A stretch of DNA of 64,000 nt. Origin: Rugalucina vietnamica. Its lineage: Eukaryota > Mollusca > Bivalvia > Lucinida > Lucinidae. Positions 13,340 to 22,834 of this stretch are shown here, piece by piece. Both the position numbers and the translations under genes were made by a program. How positions within the stretch are numbered: position 1 is the stretch's first letter; every line of letters starts with the position of its first letter. The stretch lies in the NCBI GenBank assembly GCA_964017185.1, contig OZ024873.1, positions 47,912,760 through 47,976,759 of the forward strand, written 5' to 3'. The notes under the pieces are model-generated. The model made no database searches. It was not told where the DNA came from and saw only the letters and a program-made list of their open reading frames with translations.

Positions 13340-13665
13340 TGCAGGTTAGGATCCTGTAAAAGTGGGTTAAGCCCACCAGTAATTTTCTATTTATTACTGA
13401 TCGTTCGAAGGAGATATTTCTTTTTTTATGTTTTGGTGTTGATTTTTTGTGTTGTTTGCACCTTATGTATGTTTTCATATTTTTAGTCAATTTTGGGTAA
13501 CCGAGTGGCAGCCTGTTGCTCACTCGTCCTACGATATGTTTTCTTAGTATAAGTACCTGATTGTTAATTTAGTTTTTTCCCCACCCCGGTTTTTGGAGTG
13601 GGAATTTCTGATTGTGCCATTCCCAGATCATTGCCTTCTTTTACCTCTTCACATCTTTCTGTTGC
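13340..13665 (+). repeat. Retroelement 3'-tail fragment (family B)
   Basis: Shows GGATCCTGTAAAAGTGGGTT, TTACTGATCGTTCGAAGG, TATGTATGTTTTCATATTTT, TAACCGAGTGGC and GGAGTGGGAAT in the order of the tail at 39960-40280. Confidence 0.65.
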
Positions 13666-14029
13666 TGATGACTTTATTGTATCTAAAACATTTGACCCCG
13701 TTTAGGAATGTGTCTTCGATTTAGACCTCGTGAAAATTTTCGAAATTTCCGAGTACAATAGTCTGGCTTCCGGTTTAAAAAGGGCTACTGATGAGGGTTC
13801 ATTACCCGAAATCGCGCCCATACTATCTCCCTTTAAATGTTTTTATTGCTTCCAAAGGATCAAACCTTTATATTTTATTTACTATGATTTTCAGCTTTTG
13901 TTTGCGACAGTATGCATGCTTAGTTTTAACGCCAATCACGTTTGATTACTCTACTTACTTAAATTTCAAGACAGTGGGTCGCTTGACTATTCGACTGATG
14001 TTTTTCTTTGCTAAACATTTTCAGTGATG

Positions 14030-14235
14030 ATGTTCGGAACTCCGGGAATCTATTTGTTTGTTCGTGACGATTCAATGACTACCTTAATGTTGTGAAGCAC
14101 TGCAGCTGAGGGTAAGGTGAGACACCTGTAAAATCGGCCTAAGCCCCCCCAGAGATTTTATATTACTGACCGTTGCAATCTGTTGTGGTGCTAATCGTTT
14201 TATGTTTTGGTGTTGAATTTTGTGCTGTTTTAAAA
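14030..14235 (+). repeat. Retroelement 3'-tail fragment (family B)
   Basis: Contains TTTGTTTGTTCGTGACGATTC, GTGAAGCACTGCAGCTGAGG, TTTATATTACTGACCGTTG and TTATGTTTTGGTGTTGAATT, matching part of 39860-40080. Confidence 0.6.
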
Positions 14236-14473
14236 AGAGACATTTCTGGTGCATAAATTTTGATATGATTTTCTTTAGAAATAGAACAAACTTCGTTTCT
14301 TTCTTTGGATTCGAGAATTTCAGGTTGTGGGTGCTCATTAGAACCGCCTCGTTTTGAACACAAGTATTGGAAATATTTTTTTCGAACGACATTTTTTAAA
14401 ATGTTTACAACCTAAAAGTCTCTAACAATATGATGTAATGCTACTCGTATGTACTGCTTTGATAATGAATTAA

Positions 14474-14750
14474 CATTACGAAAACTTGCCCATGTAATAT
14501 ACAGAGATTTTTTTCCGTTTGAAAAAATGAAAATTTCATCAGAAAAATTTTGATATTTTTCTAATTTTTGCTCAAAACATAGATTGTGGGTACACGTTAG
14601 AACCGCCTCCCGAGGCGGTTCTAACGAGTACCCACAATCTATGTTTTGGAGCAAAAATAAGAAAAATAGGTATACCCCTGCATACCCCAGTTTTGCTATA
14701 TAAAAGTGGGGTTTGAGGGGGTATACATTATACGGACATGTTTTCCTGAT
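14474..14750 (+). repeat. Family A double-hairpin element, copy A3
   Basis: A near-complete copy: left end CATTACGAAAACTTGCCCATG, long stem meeting at GCCTCCCGAGGC, second stem GGTATACCCCTGCATACCCC paired across the loop GCTATAT with its complement, right end ACGGACATGTTTTCCTGAT. It includes the TATATAAAAG word. Confidence 0.8.
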
Positions 14751-15218
14751 AGCTTCCGTTTTCGAAAAATTTAAATGTAAGATTAAAGATCAATACAGAC
14801 TTTAAAAAGTAGGTTAAATCACTACCCGAGTGATAAAATTAACGCGTAACATAAAACAAGACATTAAAAACAATACGAATATTTCAGGCTTTTTGGGTTC
14901 ATGTTCATTTTCGTGGTAAGTAACGTTTTTTAAATTTGCTTTATTTGCTTTATTTATTCGGTTAGTATTTTATATGCTTTTGGCACTGGAATATGTCTAA
15001 AAACCTTGTTTAACCACTTACCAATCTTAAATATAGAAAATGAGAAAATGTTTGTTGAACAACCAAGCAGATTTGATTCCTGATCATTAAACCATTTGAA
15101 CATATACAAGAATAATTAAAAACTGTCTTGCGTTCTTTTTGCATTTAAATATGTCAGTTATGGTGTTTTTCCACTTATAATGTTTTCAGCTCTTGTTACG
15201 TTCAAAGCTTCGAAGAAA

Positions 15219-16586
15219 ATGGAACGCAGAGCAGCAATTTCTCTGGGAGCAGTTGTACTAATTTCATTACCAGTTATATTCTATTACATCGACGGAAGCT
15301 GTGTAGGGCAGCAAATGTTGAACATCAGTGACTCCCTTGTCAAACTTGTCAGCCCTATTGGAGATTGGAGCGTAACATTTTGGTGTTTTATTGTTGAATA
15401 TACATTCGTTCCATGTTTCTGGATGATATACACTTTACAATACTTGGTGGAGTTCATCCAAATGTTTACCATTTATGCAGCTCAACAGTTTCTTGCGTTA
15501 ACGAAGGCCCTGATCCTAACGCCGATCAAATCTATTACGAGCACTATAACAAATGCATCATACTTTATTTCAAATATTTTATCGAGGGTTGTACAAGGTG
15601 ATAAAGTTACTGGAGAAATTATGGTCCTTTCCAGAGAAGGTACTCAGTGTCTTGTAGATGATCAGCAGTGTGATTTAGACCAGAAAGTGGAATTTGTGAC
15701 TGCTCTAAGTAACCCTGATAGTTTCAGAAGGGGGTTACAATGTTCCGCAGTGATGTATTCGCTTCTTGAAGAAATATTGAAATACTTTCATTTAGTTTTC
15801 AAAATAATTTCTCTGCCATTTGTAATGGTAACCAGTGTTGCGGCTGCATTGTATTACGCTGTTGTCCACGTAATCGTTTTGATACATTATATGATATTTG
15901 ATGCGGAGGGTTTCGACTTCGGCCATATTGTTACCTCTATAAGTAGATTATTTTTCTTTATTATTGAAACCTTTTTGAAGTATACCTTGGGTTTTCTTGA
16001 AACGACGAAATATTTTCTAGAATATCCATTGTGTGAGTTTGTTCACATTCTTTGCGTTTGTGGTCTATACGGTTTGTATCCCGTATTTTACTTGCTTATT
16101 AGTGTTTGGTGTCTAGTCAAACTAGCTTTTCTAGTAATAGTTGGCTTGATTTATGTACTCACTGTATGCTTGAAAATTGTTTTCGTCGTATTTGGTAACT
16201 TAATCAATCTTTTTTTCTTTTTGTTTTCCGTGGTGATAGTTTTATTAGTCTCGGCTATCTTATTAACATCGTGTATTTTAGTTCTGATCAGTATTTGTTA
16301 TATTTGGGTGTACGTCTTAAATCGTTTTCTTTTGAGAGAAAAGTTTCTGATACTTTCGCCGTTAAAACTATTTAATTCTATATGTTCCTATGCAAATCAT
16401 TCCACATCCACCAGAAAACATTCCACCCCAACCAAAAATGCTAAAATACATGGTGAATGTTGTGTTTGCTTCCACAACAGGGTCCTTGTTAGGTTCTCGT
16501 GTGGGCATGTCAATGTATGTGGTAAATGTGAGAGGCGAATCAGACATGCTGACAGTAGATGCCCCTTATGTAGGGCAAGCATATAA
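15219..16586 (+). CDS. Multi-pass membrane RING-finger protein, RNF26-like
   Basis: An intact 455-residue frame from the Met at 15219; a Met 13 codons upstream (15180) is in frame but lies before a good splice acceptor (TTTTCAG ending 15189), so 15219 is the likelier start. Hydrophobic stretches occur near residues 5-23, 50-75, 190-225, 240-262 and almost continuously 275-365, giving five or more membrane passes. The C-terminal 42 residues are a RING: C-x2-C, ten residues, C-G-H, C-x2-C and CPLC, which fits C3HC4. Human RNF26 has the same plan (membrane passes, then a terminal RING) and is an ER ubiquitin ligase linked to STING control and endosome positioning; a role in ubiquitin transfer at an internal membrane is inference. 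Overall identity to RNF26 looks low. A second gene of this type lies at 53212. Confidence 0.75.
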   Translation: MERRAAISLGAVVLISLPVIFYYIDGSCVGQQMLNISDSLVKLVSPIGDWSVTFWCFIVEYTFVPCFWMIYTLQYLVEFIQMFTIYAAQQFLALTKALILTPIKSITSTITNASYFISNILSRVVQGDKVTGEIMVLSREGTQCLVDDQQCDLDQKVEFVTALSNPDSFRRGLQCSAVMYSLLEEILKYFHLVFKIISLPFVMVTSVAAALYYAVVHVIVLIHYMIFDAEGFDFGHIVTSISRLFFFIIETFLKYTLGFLETTKYFLEYPLCEFVHILCVCGLYGLYPVFYLLISVWCLVKLAFLVIVGLIYVLTVCLKIVFVVFGNLINLFFFLFSVVIVLLVSAILLTSCILVLISICYIWVYVLNRFLLREKFLILSPLKLFNSICSYANHSTSTRKHSTPTKNAKIHGECCVCFHNRVLVRFSCGHVNVCGKCERRIRHADSRCPLCRASI

Positions 16587-16595
16587 AGAAATGGC

Positions 16596-16601
16596 AATAA
16601 A
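16596..16601 (+). promoter_or_regulatory. AATAAA polyadenylation signal
   Basis: Canonical hexamer 10 nt after the stop of the RING gene. It implies a very short 3' UTR ending about where family C copy C1 begins. Confidence 0.5.
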
Positions 16602-16626
16602 CGTCTCGGTGCTATCAAATCATTAA

Positions 16627-16872
16627 TAAGCCGCGACGCGAGAAAACCGGTCTTCTGGGTTTCCGACCAGATCTGACACGAACCGGCCTGTGCAGCTACA
16701 GAGCTACAAAAGAGCGATAGAAGCTTGAAATTTCGGATTTAGGAAGAAGAGGAATTGTACCATCCGTGTCACAAAAACAAAAGCGCTTATCAGCTGTGCA
16801 GTTACTGCACATCTGATCTGTGCCTTTGTTTTCGCGAAGGCAAAACATACGGTTTTCTCATGACACGGCTCA
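16627..16872 (+). repeat. Family C palindromic MITE, copy C1
   Basis: Left end AAGCCGCGACGCGAGAAAAC, right end GTTTTCTCATGACACGGCTC, i.e. imperfect terminal inverted repeats. Interior AGAAGCTTGAAATTTCGGAT and a degraded palindrome around AAAACAAAAGCGC. It starts 40 nt after the stop of the RING gene. Confidence 0.75.
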
Positions 16873-16879
16873 ATTTGTA

Positions 16880-17570
16880 TCACTGCAAGTATTAAACATA
16901 AAAGCCAAACCATGGTTGTATGCTCAAATGGAGTGGCAGGACAGATGTATATAGAATTTAAATCAACAAACTTGGGTGTATTCGTTTCATCTTTAGCCCA
17001 TATTCGTTGCCAATATTGATATTGCTGTAATCAACTGGGTTTAACGGACATATCCTAGGTTTCTCGAATTAGTGTGCATTTGGCTTGCCATAAACTGGTG
17101 CTCTGTGTAGCCTCAATAACTTGTATTGGTCTTTGAGAAAATGTTTTGGAATATTTGCATCCCTTTGGTAGCGCCTGTGTCAAATTATAAAAGGATAGCC
17201 GCAGATATATATAAGCATCACAGTTATAGCAAAATGATATTATCATCTATATTTTAGGATGTCTTAAAATTGTGGGTTTATTTATCAGCCTAAAATAGAA
17301 TTGAGGCCCCCTATGAAGGTAGCGTAGTAAAATAATAATGATAATAGTATTTAGTCTGAATAAACTTCTGATCTGTTCTTATCTGTTGTCATTTATTGTT
17401 TACTTTGGTTAAAAATCCTCCCCTTTTTAATTGATAGCCGAAATATTTCCAACTGGATATTATTCTTTGTGAGTTCTTTGCTTTTTAAATTGATTATCTT
17501 TATTAAAGACATCGTCGGGGAGTTTACGTGTTTTGAAAGACTTTGAGTCTCCTGGTAAGGGGTTTACAAT
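16880..17570. other. No recognisable feature
   Basis: AT-rich, no domain or shared repeat identified. Confidence 0.35.
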
Positions 17571-17574
17571 ATAT

Positions 17575-17760
17575 ATGAGTACGGTGGCTATCTTGACCAT
17601 GTGATTTTGGCAATGAACAAATTTACTACTTCCCATAGAGATTGGCGTTGATGGGTCAAGCGGTTTATTAACAGACGTTTAAACAATGTGGACGACGACA
17701 AAAGGAACACAGCAAGAATAGCGAGAAAGGAATCGATGCAATTAAATTTTAAGTCCCAAC
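17575..17760 (-). repeat. Family E fragment
   Basis: GGTGGCTATCTTGACCATGTG and TGATGGGTCAAGCGG are diverged versions of the GCCATCTTGGTCATGTGACC and TGATTGGCCAAGCGG blocks of family E. Confidence 0.45.
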
Positions 17761-18196
17761 ATAGGTCCCAGGTGGGAAAGAAAATAAATTAATGCTTTAC
17801 GTCTCAGTCAACAGCTGTGTTATCCTCCATTTCATGGGACCTTAAGCCAATATATATATGGATGGTTTGACTCGCACCACTTTTAAAATACATAACAAAA
17901 CAATAAAACATTTTATCCGACACTACACTCGAAGAGTAGGATGACTGGCTCTTTCCAAACAAGGTAGCCATCTGTCTGATCTTACAAAGCAACTAACACA
18001 ACAGAGAGGCAGGCAGAATAAACAGGAGATACCCAATGAAGAGAAATCACTGATTATCGATTTTACTGGGACGATTTTATACAGAAAGAAAATACAACAA
18101 CAACAGCAGCAACAACAACAAAACATTGTCTTCAACTGGCTAACACATGTAACAAAAAGGTACCTGTAGGCGTTGATAAGGAAAAGGGCGTAATGA
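17761..18196. other. No gene seen; CAA/CAG tract
   Basis: ACAACAACAGCAGCAACAAC lies at about 18096-18122. The minus-strand frame crossing it, with a run of Cys, is an artefact of the tract. Confidence 0.4.
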
Positions 18197-19308
18197 GAAA
18201 GAAATAGGCATACCCCTGTAAACACCAGTTTTGTCATACAAAAGTGGGGTTTAAGGGGGTACACTGAACAAAAAGTTATAAGAGGCCACTTTTCAAACTT
18301 ATTTTTAATTTATAAGCCATGTGCGAAATTGAATGATGTTTTACCTAAAAACGTGTCTTTTAAGTAAGTAAAGTTGCAAAGTGTTCAGAAATAATTGTCT
18401 TTCACTAAACGCGTTTTTCGTGTAAAAGTGCAAAAATCAATGTTTTTGAATAAAAATTGGTTAAAACGCAAAATTTATTGAAATAAGGAACGGGTATCAT
18501 CAAATGGGCCATTCCAGGTTGGAAAAACATCAAACATTCGAATTTTCTCAACTTATAGATTTTTTACGCATTTTAAAAAAATCGCTATTTTCGAGATTTA
18601 TGGAAACATCCCTGTAAAATTCACTTTCTGAGGCATGGAAATGAACAATATATCTCGAAAGAGCTGTATTATACGATTTTCGAGGACAAACCGGTCACGA
18701 CTGCCGCACACTTCCGGTTTCAATGCCAAATTTTAACGACCAAATTAGCAAAATCTGTGGACGATTTTTAAATTTTTTATAATCTATCAGAATCAAGTAT
18801 TTAACATAAAAACATAACGCTGAAAATTTCAATGCCGTGCTGCTGCTAATAATGCAACCGGAGAAGAACAAAGTTTGTATTATGCAAATTGCATACAAAA
18901 ACTGAATTCCTGTTATTCATTTTGCTGTCTTCTTGCATTTACAAAACTGAAACGAAAATTCTTATTGCAGCAACACATAAAACATGATTTTATCATACAT
19001 CATAGCAGTCAATAACACTTTCAAATATATTAAAGTGTAAAACAAAACGTCATAATATGGCATTTAATTTGATGTTAATAAAGTGTGACTTTTTGAATTG
19101 AGAGTAATTGAGGGTACCTTTACTCATGCTTCATCTGTGTGAAAAGTATCCCACAGTTCGGAATGCAGAAACTCACAGAGCCACTGTCAGCCATTGATTT
19201 ATTCATATTATCATGAATTGTAATTGATCGTATTTTACTTTCTAAACTAGAGGCGGCCTCTTATAACTTTTTTCAGTGTATACATATCACGAACATGTTT
19301 TCCTGATG
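18197..19308 (+). repeat. Family A element (A4) split by a transposon
   Basis: The second-stem half (ATAGGCATACCCCTGTAAAC ... AAAAGTGGGGTTTAAGGG) ends at 18261 and resumes at 19279 with TATACATATCACGAACATG and the family end TTTTCCTGAT. The gap is exactly the element 18262-19278. Confidence 0.8.
18262..19278. mobile_element. TA-flanked non-autonomous DNA transposon (Tc1/mariner-like)
   Basis: 1,017 bp. The left end CACTGAACAAAAAGTTATAA and right end TTATAACTTTTTTCAGTG are inverted repeats continuing through AGAGGCC. Both sides carry TA, consistent with a TA target duplication. No transposase frame is present, so it would depend on an enzyme made elsewhere. Confidence 0.8.
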
Positions 19309-19419
19309 GCAGTGAGTTGAAACGCTGTACATTAGGAGAGTGGTTGACAACGCCACATTTCGTCACCTTGTTTTGTCTCATTTTTGGAAAATTATTTTGT
19401 TGCATCTATGGCTCCGTTT

Positions 19420-22110
19420 TGCCAGGTCTAAAGGGTCACTGAAGAGGCTTAGGTAGCCAAATACCGGGGTATGGCCAATCCCTCTTCTCATAAATATGCT
19501 CAATGCTCTTAAAGGATCTCATTTTTTAGCTCACCTGAGCCGTTAGGATCACAAGGTGAGCTTATAGGATGGCCATGATCCGGCGTCCGTCGTCGTCCGT
19601 CCGTCGTCCACCATTTTCAAAGATCTTCTTCTCTGAAAGTACTTGGCCAATCAAAGCCAAATTTTATATGAAGCATCTATGGGAAGGGGGAACCAACGTG
19701 TTTATAAATAATCCAGGTCACATGACCAAGATGGCCGCCACGCCCATATATAGTAAAAACCCTTCAAAATGCTTCTTCTCCGGAACTACTAGACCGATTT
19801 CAACAAAACTTGGCATGAAGCATCGGGGATTAGAGGACTACAATGTGTTTATAAATTATGACCTTTGGATGACCATGACCTATTTTACGGCTAAGGTCAA
19901 CATAGGTCGCCCATGCATTTGAATGGGGAAAATTGTTAAAATGTAATATGAAAGGCAAAAGTTGCAGGAAATGGGCAAATGGACTGAAGGTATGTAATTC
20001 TGAAGAAAATTTGGACCCCAGGGGTTGGTCTGCCCCCACCCCGGGGCAATATACATGTATATTACAAAAATATTCAAATATCTTCTTCTCTGAAACAGCG
20101 TGGCCAATCAAAGCCAAATTTTATATGAAGCATCTATGGGAAGGGGGATTCAATGTGTTTATAAATAATCCAGGTCACATGACCAAGATGGCCGCCATGC
20201 CCATATATGGCAAAAACCTTCAAAATTCTTCTTCTCCTGAAGCAATGGACCGATTTCAGCTAAACTTGGCATGAAGCATTGTGAACTTCAGTACTACAAT
20301 GTTTTTATAAATTATGATCTTTGGATGACCTTGACCTATTTTACGGCAAGGTCAACATAGGTCGCCCATGCATTTGAATGGGGAAAATTGTTAAAATGTC
20401 ATTTGAAAGGCAAAACTTGCAGGAAATGGGCAAATGGACTGAAGGTAGGTAATTCTGAAAACACTTTGGACCCCAGGGATTGGTCTGCCCCCACCCCGGG
20501 GCAAAATACATGTATATTACAAAAATATTCAAAGATCTTCTTCTCTAAAACAGCTTGGCCAATCAAAGCCAAATTTTATATGAAGCATCTATGGGAAGGG
20601 GGAACCAATGTGTTTATAAATAATCCAGGTCACATGACCAAGATGGCCGCCACGCCCATATATAATAAAAACCCTTCAAAATTCTTCTTCTCCGGAACTA
20701 CTGGACCGATTTCAACAAAACTTGGCATGAAGCATCGGGGACTAGAGAACTACAATGTGTTTATAAATTATGACCTTTGGACGACCTTGACCTATTTTAC
20801 GGCTAAGGTCAACATAGGTCGCCCATGCATTTGAATGGGGAAAATTGTTAAAATGAAATTTGAAAGGCAAAACTTGCAGGAAATGGGCAAATGGACTGAA
20901 GGTAGGTAATTCTGAAAAAAATTTGGACCCCAGGGATTGGTCTGCCCCCACCCCGGGGCAATATACATGTATATTACAAAAATATTCAAAGATCTTCTTC
21001 TCTGAAACAGCGTGGCCAATCAAAGCCAAATTTTATATGAAGCATCTATGGGAAGGGGGAACCAATGTGTTTATAAATAATCCAGGTCACATGACCAAGA
21101 TGGCCGCCATGCCCATATATGGTAAAAACCCTTTAAAATTCTTCTTCTCCTGAAGCTATGGGCCGATTTCAACGAAACTTGGCGTGAAGCATCGGGGACT
21201 AAAGTACTATAATGTATTTATAAATTATGACCTTTGGATGACCTTGACCTATTTTACGGCAAGGTCAACATAGGTCACCAATGCATTGGAATGGGGAAAA
21301 CTTTTAAAATGTCATTTAAAGTGAAAGTGTTGCAGGAAATGGGCAGTAGGACTGAATATTAATGATTCTGAAAAAATGGACCCCAGGGGCTCATTTGCCC
21401 CAACCGCGGGGCATTATACATGTATATCACCATAATATGCAAACATCTTCTCCTCTGAAACCGCTTGGCCAATCAAAGCCAAATTACATGTGAAACATCT
21501 ATAGAATTGGGGAATCAATGTGTATATAAATAATCAAGGTAACACGACCAAGATGGCCGCCATGCCAATATATGGTATAAACCCTTCAAAAATCTTCTCT
21601 GGAACCGGTGGACCGATTTCGAAGAAACTTGGTGTGAAGCATCTATGGCTTAAGTACTACAATGTATAGATAAATCATGACCCTGTGATGACCTATATAA
21701 ATCATGACCTTGTGATGACCTTGACCCTGTTTATGACAAGGTCAATATGGGTTGGCCATGCATTTAAATGGGGAAAACTGTTAACATGTCATTTGAAGGG
21801 AAAAGCCAGCAGGAAATTGGCAAATGGATAGAATATTTATTATTCTGAAAAAAAAAATCCCCAGGGGCTTCATCTGCCCCTGCACTGGGGTTAAATACCA
21901 TAATATTCAAACATGTTTATTGGTTTATGCAGCAGATCTCAGGTGAGCATTTACAGGACCATTGGTCCTCTTGTTATTTGCTATTACTGCAGCTGGTGTT
22001 GTGTCGTGTTGCGGACCTCAAAGTCTCCCCGTACATCATCCATGGTGCAGATTATATTTTATCAACAAGACCAAAATAAATTATCTTGGCATTACCAGAA
22101 CTGAGTGGAA
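19420..22110 (+). repeat. Family D repeat split by a family E element
   Basis: The first part, 19420-19527, has GGTCACTGAAGAGGCTTAGG and CTCTTAAAGGATCTCATTTT. The second part resumes at 21976 with TTTGCTATTACTGCAGCTGG and CATCATCCATGGTGCAGATT. These are adjacent in uninterrupted copies such as 63300-63420. Confidence 0.75.
19528..21975 (+). mobile_element. Family E element with five tandem units, Helitron-like
   Basis: Left end AGCTCACCTGAGCCGTTAGG; right end AGGACCATTGGTCCTCTTGTT, which holds a 7-bp stem hairpin followed by CTTGTT. Between them lie about five head-to-tail units of about 452-460 bp, starting near 19616, 20068, 20528, 20987 and 21439, each with AAGATGGCCGCCA, GGCATGAAGCATC and CCCCACCCCGGGGCAAT-like blocks. 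The site is a T/T junction in family D with no evident target duplication. A hairpin close to the 3' end and T-T insertion recall Helentron/HINE-type elements such as oyster 'pearl'; this class is inference. Long frames inside are repeat artefacts. Confidence 0.75.
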
Positions 22111-22206
22111 TAGAAATGATACATTTTAATTTTGCTTGATATTTTAAATATATGTAAATGATATAATTCACGTACAAGTCAGTTACTTTTTTTCTATTTT
22201 ACATAC

Positions 22207-22488
22207 AGCATTTGTCTTTCCGAACGTAGTACTTTGGTACTCCAACAGTTGATGTCTCCAGAAACATTGAATAATCACCAGCAAATGTTTCACAATGCCC
22301 TGTTGACTGATACATCACAAATAAGAACGACACACAACTGCTGTTCTCGAGACACGTGACCGCACACTGTCTTGAAGTTAACCGTTCATGTGTGACACTG
22401 CTTAATCGTGGGAAGCTATTCAAAGGAGCTTTACCACTCTGAGCAAGCAGAAAATATCCCTTGTATGAGAGGCACTCAGCAGAACATG
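22207..22488 (-). CDS. PAN/apple-domain exon of a LamG-PAN gene
   Basis: 282 nt, 94 codons, phase 1 at both ends. The acceptor is ...TTCTATTTTCAG before 22488 and the donor GTATGT follows 22207. The translation runs CSAECLSYKGYF ... QCAVTCLENSSCVSFLF ... GHCETF ... YYVRKDKC, with the C-x3-C-x5-C spacing and the closing YY.R pattern of PAN/apple domains. It follows the LamG exons at 28947 and 26639 on the same strand with matching phase, so it is probably the third visible exon of one secreted or surface protein. Later exons are not visible in the window. PAN domains usually bind protein or sugar; the ligand is unknown. Confidence 0.75.
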
Positions 22489-22594
22489 CTGAAAATAGAA
22501 TCAAATAGAATAGCAGTAGAACTGAGCTGTCGAGTGGTAAACGACCTAAAAGTTAGATTGTGGGTAGCCATAAATTATGTTTTGTGCATAATGA

Positions 22595-22598
<4 letters not shown>

Positions 22599-22639
<41 letters not shown>
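22599..22639 (+). repeat. Poly(A) tract
   Basis: About 40 consecutive A, just upstream (minus-strand sense) of the PAN exon. Confidence 0.9.
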
Positions 22640-22641
<2 letters not shown>

Positions 22642-22689
22642 ATGTTAAAGGAATTTTTCCATTGTTTACCGCTGTTTTGCTTTTATTTA

Positions 22690-22800
22690 GATATCCACCA
22701 AGACGTTAAGGCAATGACCAGGAATGGCGTAATCAGAAAGAAAATCCCACTCCAAAAGCCGAGGTGGGAAAAACTAAATTGACAATCAGGTATTTATATT
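22690..22800 (-). repeat. Retroelement 3'-end fragment (family B)
   Basis: GGCAATGACCAGGAATGGCG, CAGAAAGAAAATCCCACTCC and GAGGTGGGAAAAACTAAATT match the 3' end of the tail at 9055-9150. Confidence 0.65.
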
Positions 22801-22834
22801 TAGAAATCTATGTCGAATGGGAATCCCGTGCGAT

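Noticed and set aside
17923-18264. 113-codon frame with a Cys run
   Set aside because: The Cys run is the CAA/CAG tract read backwards; no support otherwise.
19569-21153. Overlapping frames of 60-148 codons on both strands
   Set aside because: They repeat once per 455-bp tandem unit of the family E element, occur on both strands and have no domain; the unit simply lacks stops.
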